Assembly: GCA_022113835.1 (NCBI GenBank)
Contig: JAILWY010000023.1
Location: forward strand, 7,936,001-8,000,000
Length of the DNA stretch: 64,000 bases
Direction: 5' to 3'
DNA from: Atopsyche davidsoni
Lineage: Eukaryota > Arthropoda > Insecta > Trichoptera > Hydrobiosidae
Below are positions 26,601 to 34,151 of the stretch, in pieces. The notes below the pieces were generated by a model. It did not search any database, had not been told where the DNA came from, and saw nothing but the letters and a program-made list of their open reading frames with translations. Positions within the stretch are counted from its first letter, which is position 1, and every line of letters starts with the position of its first letter. The translations under genes were made by a program, and so were the position numbers.

Positions 26601-28842
26601 ATTATCAATACTTGAGTTTTTAACGAACTTCAATGAAGATTTATTTATAAGCATGCATATATTTTTGTTCTAAATCAAAATGAAATCCAATTGCCAGTTT
26701 AGTAGTTTTTGCTATCAACTATTGACCAAGAGCTTAAGAAATTTAATTCAGGTCAAAATCTGTTGATGTGGGAACTATTGCATATTTATAGTATACACTC
26801 CGTAATTTCGACCATGCCAAATCCCCAACACATACTAATGTCCTGCTATCTAATAGAAAAAAAAACTGTATTTAATGCACCTACGTATAAGTATTTATCC
26901 TCTCTTATTTATAATTGTTTCTTCTTAGCTGCGGACCTCTAGCCCAGTGGTAAGATATTACCTCACCAAGTATTTGAACAAATCACAATGTAGCCTGTGT
27001 TTCATTGGTGTTTGTCATACTGTTCTCACTCGACATGCATTGACCCTTTGTGTCCTCTGTGAATATGAACCTGTCTACTCCAAACCTGCAACCTACGCTC
27101 CACATTAAACTGACAAAATCATGGCTGTGAATAGACACCAGTTAATCATTTGTGTTTGGTTCTCAGTTCTCATGCATATGATCGATCAGATCACTCACCT
27201 TGTACTTCAATGTCAGAGATTTCTACTTTCATATCACCTCATGATGCAACAAAATCACTCGCTGTTCAATATAAATATTAATTTTCAATATTTTTAATTA
27301 ATAGTTAATGAGAGGATATTAATGAATTTAGAAGAACCGTGAAAAATCTATCTTAATATCTCAATAAAAAAGTGACATACTTTAATATTTTCTGAGATTC
27401 ATAAAATGTTAAAAAATGAACATTTTGCATGCTATGAGATTACAGAATAATTTACTTTGAATAAATCATGATAACAAAACAATTAAGAATTCTGACTTGG
27501 ATAATTTGAATTCCAAATATCATAAATATGCAATGATAAATTATAAATAGGAACAAAACATTGAGATAATATACAACGTGTTCGGTTACAGGAGGCAGCA
27601 GTGTGCGAGGGGACGTAATGCTGACGGGAGACGATAGTCCTCCGGAGTTGGGCCCTGGCCAGCTTGCCCCGCGCGGACGCACCACTGTGGGCCGTGCCCA
27701 ACTACGCCTCGCACTGCAGATGACTAAAGGACAATTAGAACTAGAGGTTAATAATTATATTTTTCATAATACACATTCATTCAATAAAAAAAATTATACC
27801 TATATATTTCCCTCAAATTTCATCTACCTAAATCATACTATAATTCATCCAACAATCATCATACTATAATTCATCCAACAACAACAATCCATCTAAAATT
27901 ATTAATCTCTTATCAAGGTATTAAGTGCTAGAAACTTATGTACGGATGATGGAGACATTCAACCGGATACATATGTGAAATGTTACCTTCGAGATGGAGA
28001 ACGGTGGCTTCTAAAGAGAAAAACTCGAGTCGCTAAGCACAGTATGGAGCCTCAGTATAATCAAACCTTAAAATATCAGGTAGGTTCATATTACATTTTT
28101 CCACAATCATTGAAATCTCAACCCTCTTTTTTTTCACAAAAAACCTACAGATTGTATGGAGTATCCAAGTAATCCATTATCATTATCCAAAAATTAATCT
28201 TTTCAAATTTTATTGATTTTCATTGGATAATATCGACAATAATCAAATTTATGTATCATCAACACTATCAAAACTTAGCAAGACTACTCATATTAAGAGT
28301 GTTAAGAATGGTAGTCTTATCTTATTAAATACAAACTAACATGTCAATCTCAATGTAAATAAATTAAGTATGCAATTTAATTTCAATTAAAGTTGTTATG
28401 AACAATGTTGACTTGTTGGTTATACTTTCAAAATAAAATATAAGTGTTGACATTCAAGCATCTTTATAATAAATTTATTTTTTAAGGTTAGAAACCTCAG
28501 CTTTAGAAAAATCTTGGCCGGATGAGAAGCTCTTCAATGCCGAGCTGGTTTAATAAATAATAATAATACTATGAAGACTATTTAGATTTTGATTAAAAAT
28601 TAATGATCATTTTACAAACATTATAATACTGTGCATTATTTTTTTTATTTTAGGCATCAGAAGTCTTTGGCCGTACACTGGTGGTGATGGTATGGCAAAA
28701 AGCAGGAGCTCTAGAGCACAATGTGGCCCTGGGAGGGTGTGAGTTGTCACTGGAGAGACTCCCTGCACAACCACCTAGTCCCTCGTGGTATCCACTATTT
28801 CCAGTCCAGCAACGCGCCACAGACGGCGGTGATTCCCCATGA
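2508..28842 (+). CDS. Rim: Rim, Rab3-interacting active-zone scaffold (5'-truncated by the window)
   Basis: Sixteen exons join in one continuous phase: 2508-2661, 3583-3819, 3978-4210, 4994-5179, 5340-5575, 14295-14419, 17126-17309, 17898-17956, 24003-24184, 24271-24445, 24535-24715, 24801-24986, 25767-25934, 27592-27746, 27918-28079 and 28654-28842. All introns are GT/AG. The sum is 2812 nt, one trailing codon base plus 936 codons and TGA. The domain order (zinc finger, PDZ, C2A, C2B) and the PDZ signature RGFGMRVVGGK identify RIM. Known family role: RIM tethers vesicles through Rab3/Munc13 and binds Ca channels, ELKS and RIM-BP at the presynaptic active zone. The first visible exon starts at codon position 3, so at least one upstream coding exon is missing. 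The N-terminal Rab3-binding helix was not found in 1-2507. Codons are very GC-rich up to 17.3 kb and AT-richer afterwards. Confidence 0.93.
3241..3560. mobile_element. Solo LTR (gypsy-like) in a Rim intron
   Basis: A 320-bp block starts TGTTACGGTC and ends CACGTTACA, with the TGT...ACA termini of LTR retrotransposons. It is flanked by a 4-bp direct repeat ATAT (3237-3240 and 3561-3564), which fits a gypsy-type target-site duplication. Inside, towards the 3' end, are AT-rich TATA-like runs and an AATAAA around 3478. No internal retroelement coding sequence adjoins it, so it looks like a product of LTR-LTR recombination. It ends about 22 bp before the acceptor of exon 3583. Family assignment is inference. 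Confidence 0.65.
3978..5575 (+). CDS. Rim: Rim low-complexity linker exons between zinc finger and PDZ
   Basis: Exons 3978-4210, 4994-5179 and 5340-5575 encode residues about 131-349 of the visible protein, rich in Ala, Pro, Gly, Arg and Ser. They carry RRPS, RRGS and RRRGS motifs. No folded domain is recognised. Phases agree at each junction: AG|G makes Arg, CT|T makes Leu, and A|CT makes Thr into the PDZ exon. The last exon ends at 5575 with donor GTCAGT; reading straight on would hit TAA at 5581. The segment HRSQ that runs into this stop is therefore intronic read-through rather than a natural C-terminus. The segment just before the junction (RRDPADKAHR) matches the usual RIM pre-PDZ sequence. 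Confidence 0.87.
4290..4830 (+). pseudogene. Decayed piggyBac-like transposase relic with a duplicated end
   Basis: Within the Rim intron 4211-4993, broken reading frames resemble the N-terminus of piggyBac-type transposases. There is an acidic segment (SEQSDNEEVEWSENDNPP) and then, in another frame, VYEVVQLFIGNDLFDYMQIK, like the family motif around P-x-D-F-F-x-L-F-F-x-D-x-L. Stops and frame changes show that it is dead. A segment at 4538-4613 recurs at 4723-4820 with a roughly 20-nt insertion. The similarity was judged by eye and could be wrong. Confidence 0.42.
4538..4820 (+). repeat. Direct duplication within the piggyBac-like relic
   Basis: 4538-4613 and 4723-4820 share GCAAATCAAAGAGTG, then GCAATTTTACGCGAATTTTG, CGCACATCAGTTTAGTCAA and a final CCGCTTA. 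The second copy has about 20 extra bases after the first block. This is an imperfect direct repeat, probably made of the ends of nested or truncated element copies. Confidence 0.8.
6101..6194. repeat. Inverted repeat with CRE cores
   Basis: TGACGTCACGCCTCA near 6101 is matched by its exact reverse complement TGAGGCGTGACGTCA ending near 6194, separated by about 65 bp. Partial pairing continues inward (AACTC against GAGTT-like bases). It could be a MITE-like hairpin or a paired regulatory site. Confidence 0.75.
6565..6715 (+). repeat. Dispersed repeat, forward copy
   Basis: The core ATGGTGTGTGGCTAT, the 12-bp palindrome CCTGCGCGCAGG (6623-6634), then CAATGTGTGRCTTAGRTGG and CGTACATGTATTT are shared, inverted, with 14050-14195. 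Similarity extends beyond the core on both sides. The family is not recognised. Confidence 0.7.
7967..8029. repeat. Imperfect 63-bp palindrome
   Basis: The left arm TTTTGGCGCGTCTAGTTTTG pairs with the right arm GAAACTAGTCGCGTCAAA with two mismatches in the core, around a central GGGTACCC (7997-8004). It lies in the large Rim intron with no ORF support. Confidence 0.65.
8580..8765. promoter_or_regulatory. GC-richer intronic island
   Basis: A patch in the large Rim intron with much higher GC than its surroundings, including CCGCCCCTCGGGGC-type sequence near 8675-8690. No good ORF. It may be an intronic regulatory element or an internal promoter; the evidence is composition only. Confidence 0.25.
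9120..9300. promoter_or_regulatory. GC/CpG-rich intronic island
   Basis: Strongly GC-rich stretch with runs such as GAGGCCCGCCCCGG and GGGGGCGGGGG (Sp/KLF-like GC boxes) in AT-rich intron DNA. The overlapping ORFs look like chance products of the composition. It may serve as an internal promoter or enhancer. Confidence 0.3.
9473..9607. repeat. Snap-back repeat with a nested palindrome
   Basis: The arms at 9473-9517 and 9564-9607 are almost perfect reverse complements over about 44 bp with a 1-nt length difference. Inside, next to the right arm, 9539-9563 is itself a palindrome (GATTTGTGTGGA facing TCCACACAAATC) with only the central base unpaired. It could fold into a long hairpin. Confidence 0.88.
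14050..14195 (-). repeat. Dispersed repeat, inverted copy
   Basis: Reverse-complement counterpart of 6565-6715. It includes the palindrome CCTGCGCGCAGG at 14141-14152 and the flanking ATAGCCACACACCAT. It lies about 100 bp before the first PDZ exon (14295). Confidence 0.7.
14295..17309 (+). CDS. Rim: Rim PDZ domain exons
   Basis: Exons 14295-14419 and 17126-17309 encode residues about 349-452. The carboxylate-binding loop is RGFGM, followed by RVVGGK, the conserved VPGGPAEKGGLQQGDK, and VLEWGGVPLTDRSFEEV after the junction. In RIM family members this PDZ binds the C-termini of ELKS/CAST and presynaptic Ca channels. The junction after GDK is in phase 0. The second exon continues past the PDZ fold through MCDLLEEP and ends on the first base of an Asp codon. 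Confidence 0.94.
15168..15188 (+). mobile_element. Possible hAT transposon terminus
   Basis: CAGGGGTGGCCAAACTTTGG resembles hAT terminal inverted repeats, which typically begin CAGGGGTSGCCAA. No matching opposite end or 8-bp target duplication was found, so it is at most a truncated relic. Confidence 0.35.
16980..17014. repeat. CTCGAG cluster with a perfect 18-bp palindrome
   Basis: CTCGAG occurs at 16980, 16995 and 17003. The segment CGAGCACTCGAGTGCTCG at 16997-17014 is a perfect palindrome. It sits 111 bp upstream of Rim exon 17126. Confidence 0.75.
17898..17956 (+). CDS. Rim: Rim short linker exon between PDZ and C2A
   Basis: A 59-nt exon encodes DNDGDKTPSSPTRRKLPKTP after the split Asp codon. 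It has a GTTACAG acceptor and a GTATAA donor, and is phase-compatible on both sides. With neighbouring residues it gives a PDZ-C2A linker of only about 35-40 residues. Two TP sites could be phosphorylated, but this is inference. Because 59 nt is not a multiple of 3, skipping it would shift the frame, so it is probably constitutive. Confidence 0.85.
20558..20600. repeat. (TA)n microsatellite
   Basis: Alternating TA run of about 40 bp with one G interruption at its left end, inside a Rim intron. Confidence 0.9.
21382..21895. mobile_element. Possible MITE bounded by inverted repeats
   Basis: CAGTTGGGACAA at 21385-21396 is matched by TTGTCCCAACTG at 21881-21892. With TG/CA outside, about 15 terminal positions pair with one mismatch, enclosing 514 bp. 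The left end also folds on itself: GGGACAAGT (21390-21398), loop CGAA, ACTTGTCCC (21403-21411). There is no transposase ORF and no clear target duplication, so the call is tentative. Confidence 0.4.
24003..24715 (+). CDS. Rim: Rim C2A domain exons
   Basis: Exons 24003-24184, 24271-24445 and 24535-24715 encode the C2A beta-sandwich (AQLQVWYHGERRELVVALMA through FLGECT, VDLEKAFLDD and WYRLED). RIM C2A domains lack the full Asp set for Ca binding, and the same appears true here: the first loop reads ADELAARDDS and the third WDLCPQSDP. The last exon ends in a linker with the proline motif PLPPLR, a class II SH3 ligand of the kind RIM-binding protein recognises. Confidence 0.92.
24801..25934 (+). 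CDS. Rim: Rim linker exons between C2A and C2B
   Basis: Exons 24801-24986 and 25767-25934 encode a Ser/Arg-rich linker, residues about 651-769. It holds SRRGSSQ, SRRSSFQQQQ and RRRSSVAR, followed by a charged segment (DPDEILRNLKQVRGELGR) that may be helical. The junction of 25934 with 27592 creates another SRRGSS. The separating intron (24987-25766) is mostly one dispersed repeat that ends about 23 bp before the acceptor. Confidence 0.88.
25072..25743 (+). mobile_element. Dispersed repeat R1, long copy in a Rim intron
   Basis: Begins ACTAG-AATGTAGCCCGTCA and ends CACAATGGCTATTATTATAG. The same ends and most of the 3' half recur at 63475-63885, with shared segments such as AATATTATCCTATCGTCTTG and AAAAAATCAGCGTTGTATCT. 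This copy has about 350 bp near its 5' side absent from the other. The family is not identified; a short non-autonomous element or a LINE 3' end are options. It fills most of the intron between exons 24986 and 25767. Confidence 0.75.
25935..27591. other. Rim intron within the C2A-C2B linker
   Basis: A 1.66-kb intron. Apart from the SINE candidate near 26930-27260 it is AT-rich and lacks ORFs of quality. Nothing else is supported. Confidence 0.7.
26930..27260 (+). mobile_element. Possible tRNA-derived SINE
   Basis: TAGCCCAGTGG at 26940-26950 is a perfect match to the pol III A box (TRGYNNARNGG). A degenerate B-box-like GTATTTGAACAAATC follows about 20-30 bp later. The segment is GC-richer than its surroundings and lies in a Rim intron. 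No second copy is seen in the window. Confidence 0.4.
27592..28842 (+). CDS. Rim: Rim C2B domain exons and stop codon
   Basis: Exons 27592-27746, 27918-28079 and 28654-28842 encode the C-terminal C2B: AQLRLALQMTKGQLELEV, LSARNLCTDDGD, PDTYVKCYLRDGERWLLKRK, then FGRTLVVMVWQ and WYPLFPVQ before TGA at 28840-28842. The polybasic strand LLKRKTRVAK fits the PIP2-binding surface known for RIM C2B. This is the usual RIM C-terminus, so the 3' end of the coding sequence is complete. Confidence 0.93.
28490..28575 (+). repeat. Possible retroposon 3' tail
   Basis: A less AT-rich patch (GGCCGGATGAGAAGCTCTTC) followed by an (AAT)n-like tail in the last Rim intron. This shape is common for non-LTR retroposon 3' ends. 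No second copy in the window supports it. Confidence 0.25.
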
Positions 28843-29127
28843 CAAGTTCAATCTTCTCACAAACTAGAAGAATCAATCATTTGCAAGCTGGAAAAGAACA
28901 AAGAAGTTCTACGTGTGATGCCATCGATGACCAATTTATCAAAATGTGCTTTTGATTCTACATGCGGTGACAAAGAGTGTATTTTTTCACATCAATATGA
29001 TGAAATTATTATTTTGATTTATTTAGTTAATGGAGTTATATAAACTGATAATATTTCGGAGAACCATATTTTATGTTAATTTTTTTTTAACTATGAAAAT
29101 AGCATCAAACAAACACCAAAAGAATAT

Positions 29128-29133
29128 AATAAA
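29128..29133 (+). terminator. Rim: Candidate poly(A) signal of Rim
   Basis: First AATAAA after the Rim stop codon at 28842, implying a 3' UTR of about 300 nt. The region is so AT-rich that later signals are equally possible. Confidence 0.3.
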
Positions 29134-32100
29134 CAACGTCTATATCCTCTGGGAATGTATCTCCCATGAGTCGATATTAAATTATTTTATTTATATTACA
29201 TAGCAACAAAAAATTATATATAACATCATTAATATGTAATTAAATAAATTGAACACTTATTTCAAGTTGTTCCAAAATACTTAGATTCAGTGCGCTGATA
29301 ATAACTTCTATTGCGTAATTTATGTAAGAAATACGTTTTTACCATACAAAATTTAATGTTGAATCTTCAAGAACAAAACAAATAAGTGCCAAATTATTGA
29401 GAAAAAAATGAAGATTTATAAAAACGTCAATATGATATGGATGTAAACTAATTTATTTTTAACTCTTAAGGCCAACATATTTGATGGGTATTAGCCAACA
29501 AGCGTAAAAGTTACTTTCTTTTCTCAATGAACTAGTAAATACTCAAAAATATGTTTAATGCCTAGTTCAAAAAAAAATTTACAATACTTTTGGGTTGTAA
29601 TATAAATTAAAATATTATATATTTGTTGCCTTTTTCATATCTCCTGTCTGAAGTGGTAATAGCGAATATTTTTTCTAAAATCTATTCAACTTATTGCTGA
29701 AGATATAAATGTGTGTGTAGTCTGAGGTGTGTTTCATAAGGTCATTTAATTTAAATTAGTTATTACTTCATAAATGAAATATGCTAAGAAAAATTAGAGC
29801 TTATTTTAACAATCACTATTAATAATTATTTACAAAAAAAAAACAATAGTAATATGTATACCAATATGAAGTATCTATTTAATATCAACGTATTTATGAA
29901 TCTATAATTGCAATCCCAGGCAGAAATCAAAATATAACAGAAAATATTTTATAAACTGAAGAATGACTCTTCCGTATTATTGTGTCGTTATTTTAGTGTT
30001 ATAAGCTGAAATAACTTATAAAAATTGATATATCTCTAAAAACATTTAATTTTTAGTAATGCCATGAGTTTGAAGAAAAGGAGATAGTTGGTGCACTTCT
30101 TTGGGATAAAACCTAAGAAATTAACTCTGCCACTGATTGTTATACCATCTAATAATAAAATACACAATAAATCTTCAGATTTCAAATAAAAATAATATGT
30201 ATGTATGTCTTAGACATTTTAAGACCTAGATACTGTCAACAGCAAAATCATTTGAAAAAAGTAATTTAAGGGTGTACTTACCTACCAACTTGTTTATTAA
30301 AGTATTACTAAGTATTTACCTTCTTCAATGTATTCCTGGGCATTCTCTTTCTCTCTAGGGGTAGTTACAAGACCTTCAAAGGAGTTCACTTTTTTTATAA
30401 AATATAATGTAATCGTTTTTAAATAATAGTGCTTAAAAATAATATTCAAGTAACATATTCACTTACTCGTTAATTTCCTAGTGTTGGTTGAATCAAATTC
30501 CAAAGAAATTTATTTATAATACATACGCAGCACAGCAGTTTATATATTTTTCATTAGTCCTTTATAATTATTACTGATTACTTAAAAAGTATTAAGAAAA
30601 CATTTTGATTAGGATGTAATGTTTAATGAACTTTTTACATAAGCCAAAACTTATTGGAATTATGTTTAGAATAGAGTATTATTATAAAACAATACATATT
30701 CTATGAAATGGCTCTTCAACGACTGTTGTGTACATAAGTGTCTTCGTCTAACTTTTCTGAGTATTTTTTGACCAGATATCTAATTACCATAATAGAAATA
30801 TTTCATATTAATATTTATTAAGATAAATGATTTTAAATGTTCTACTGAATGGCCTAAAATATTTGTAACTACGACAATCCTTTACATTGTGTAACAAAAA
30901 AACCTTTACATACTATAACTGACTACATTTAATTTTCATATTAAATATTATGTACCTTATCTACGTACATGAATATTTGTATTTATCTTAACAATGTGAT
31001 GATAATGTTTAGGCTATACATTTGAGTTAATTGTTACTCCAACTGTTATTTCTAAATGAATAAGGTTTCAGTAAATACTTGACATAGGTACTAAATTATT
31101 CCCATATTTAGAAGTCTTCACTCCGAATCTATAATAAATAAATATGACATTGTTAAAGTAGCTTAATTTTACAAAATTGTAATCTTCATTGTACTTCCTT
31201 CATGATATATGTACGTTATCAATAATTTTTAACTATCCAAAGCATATCTTATAATATCAACAGAAAATAATGTGATAAAAACTAGACGAAACTTTTTAAA
31301 TAAGTTATTTTCATCAAATAAAATACATAACTGCAAAAAATTTTAAAGTTTAAGTATTTTCGATAATGCTTTCATATAATTTTTTATATATATTATATTA
31401 TATTATTATTCGACTGTGAAGTATTTTACCAAATCATGCTGTATTTATTCTCCCCTCAAATGAGACATTCTAAAACTTCTGAATATTTTGATATATTAAA
31501 AGTCAAAGTGTTACTTCTCAAGAAAGTAAAATGATATATTCTCAATGGTATTTTGTAAGTGTACCAAACAAAAAGGTTCAAAAGAAAAGTCACAAATTAA
31601 AGGACATGTGCATATGTGTCTTTTCTATATTCTTATATGAAAAAGAAATGTATTACATAATACCTAGTATATAAATATTTATTATTATAAATATGAGGCT
31701 GAGAAATAAAAACAGATACTTTTGACTTGTGAAAAGATAATGTTAAGAGATTCAAAAGATAAGAATGTATCAAAGATTTAATTTTTCTTTAAAAAGGAGG
31801 TTTATTTTTCTCTGTGTTATATTTACAAACACACTATGTATAATTAATATTAAATATTATTATGCGTATTATTTTATTACATTGTTGCTTATATTATTAT
31901 TATTGTTATGAGCTTACAAAACACAAAGATTTATGTTACGAAAAAATATATGAGTAGTTAAACTATTTATACAAATACAAATATTATAGTCTATTTATTT
32001 TTTACTTTATTTAAAACTATTTAATGTAAAACAAATCTCTCTGTATCTTAGTAATATAGTTTTATGATCTATTTTTAATTATATCTATATGGTTAATTAT

Positions 32101-33025
32101 CATATTATTGTGTTGTATTTTTGTAAGCTCCTCATATTATAATTGCATTTGAAAATCACTGTAAATTTCTATCATATCTACATAAATATATCATAATTAA
32201 ATGTTATTCATATACCCATTTTATAAAACATTTATTTTAACAAAAATATAAATTATAAATTAATATTGTGTAAATGTGTAATTGGAAATGTATATCTGTT
32301 AGAATGCTCAAATATATAAAGGAAATTTAATGACCATGATTTTTATTTCCCTCTTAACTCAGTTTATGTCAAGGGCATTTTAACATTTTTATTTTTAATT
32401 ATCGATCCGTACAAAACAATAAAAAATATTTTTTAAATAAAAGACATTTTGGTCATTTTTGAAGAATTAATACTGTTTTATGGAAAGTCTTACACAAAAA
32501 TATAAATACTGTTTAGTTTTATATTTATAATTTGGTATCTTATTTCATTAAATAACTTAAAATCAATGGCCTAAATTTAAATAATAATTAACTTACTACA
32601 AAATATTTAGCTTTCCGCTTATACTAGAATTTTAATTTAAATAAATAAAATTCTATTAGTTTAACTATCTACATTTTCTAATAAATTATAAAAAGTAGTC
32701 ATGGACGTCCCAATAATAATATTTCTTTTATATGATAGTCAATTTTCATGTTTTCGCTACTATTGAATATCAAATCATCGTTTGATGCAAATACGGTGGA
32801 TAGCATTGCTCTAACGTCTAACCTGACTGATCAGATTTCATAGACAACTAGACAACAGCGTTTAGTAATGTTTTATGCATTTTGGCAAGACATTTATAGA
32901 TGAAAATTTAAAAAAACGTTACTTTAATTGAAATGGAGTGAGTTTTTTTTAATTGGAGTTTTTTTTTTCAAAGCCGACCATAGCCAAAAATAATTTCAAA
33001 GTAGGTTGCGTATGAGAATGCCAAG

Positions 33026-33067
33026 CTGTCACCTCGATTAAAAAAAAAACATGGATCGAGATGACAG
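33026..33067. promoter_or_regulatory. Inverted repeat just upstream of the SNX14 start
   Basis: CTGTCACCTCGAT (33026-33038) faces ATCGAGATGACAG (33055-33067) with one mismatch and a 16-nt loop that is mostly A. It lies 50-90 bp before the ATG, so it is a 5' UTR hairpin or a paired protein-binding site. Confidence 0.55.
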
Positions 33068-33101
33068 ATGTCAGATATGTCTTCGAAATTTATCACACTA
33101 G
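33051..33101 (+). other. Possible uORF of SNX14
   Basis: ATG at 33051 opens a 16-codon frame ending TAG at 33099-33101, 15 nt before the SNX14 start. It matters only if transcription begins upstream of 33051, which is not known. Confidence 0.3.
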
Positions 33102-33116
33102 TTTTCTTTTATTACA

Positions 33117-34151
33117 ATGACAGAAAATTATGTCAACAATGTGAATTGGTCAACATTAAAAAATAATATTTCGGTCAAATATTTTTGTGTTATTCTGGTT
33201 CTTTCAGTATCAGTTCTAATTTCCAGGTTAGTAATGCTACCATATCCTTCAATTTTATGATTGTAGGGCTTTTTAAAACTCTCTAATTTTTATTGTATAT
33301 TTTACAATGTTCAAAATGAAGTAGCTTTTGGCAGTAATTTCTTCTGTAGTAAGTAATATGTTGTGTTTATTACATTATCTTAAAAAAGGAATCAAAAATA
33401 CAGAGTTTCACTAAGTTCTTTTGTACACAATATAAAAACTAAGATTCTGTCAAGATAAAAAAGTATGTACAAAGTTCTCAAGAGTACTGGTAGATAAACA
33501 ATTTTATCGTTCACTTTGGTTGTGCAGGTTATAGGTTATCATAATTAAATATTAGTGCTAACCTACTTTATAAATTAAATAAATAAAAGTCAAAGATATG
33601 TGTTATCTTTTTTTAAATATACCAAAATATATATTATAAGTTCCACCCCCTTTATTGAAGTGCTAATCACTCATTTTCTTAAGTATAATATTGATGGCTT
33701 AGTCTGTTTTTAGATAAAACTTTATAAAATATATAAATCCAAATAGCATTATATTGATTTTCTAATGCATTTTCTATAATATATTTAAATATATTAAAGA
33801 TGTACAAATCAAAACGTGTCTAGCTCACATTACAGTTTAAAAAAATATTTCACTAATCTGCTACCAGTCATACGATGTGCAAATTTACCATTTTATGTTA
33901 GGAGTATTTTATAATATTTAAAAAAAATTACATTTGATTTTAATTAAAAAAATATTTTCATAAATTTTCTATGCGTTTTCAGCTACTTAAATGGACTCAT
34001 CGTTATAATTAGTTACGTATGTGGATTCCTATTTTGTTATTTTACACTCAAATATAAGACACAAGCTTGGACTATAGCAGCGTTCATACTGAATTATATT
34101 GGTTACAATAAACCTACAAGAGACATTAATGATGTAACTACTTCACCCAAG
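33117..34151 (+). CDS. Snx14: SNX14 membrane-anchor exons
   Basis: Exons 33117-33226 and 33983-34151 encode residues 1-93. Hydrophobic helices lie at about 22-37 (YFCVILVLSVSVLIS) and 41-58 (GLIVIISYVCGFLFCYFT), the N-terminal ER anchor of this family. Residue 37 (Ser, AG|C) spans the first junction. Confidence 0.88.

Larger units (their letters stand above)
28843..33116. other. Rim 3' UTR, intergenic DNA and SNX14 upstream region
   Basis: About 4.3 kb, strongly AT-rich, without an ORF worth calling. It must hold the Rim 3' UTR and the SNX14 promoter, but their borders cannot be placed. No repeat with a second copy was noticed. Confidence 0.7.
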
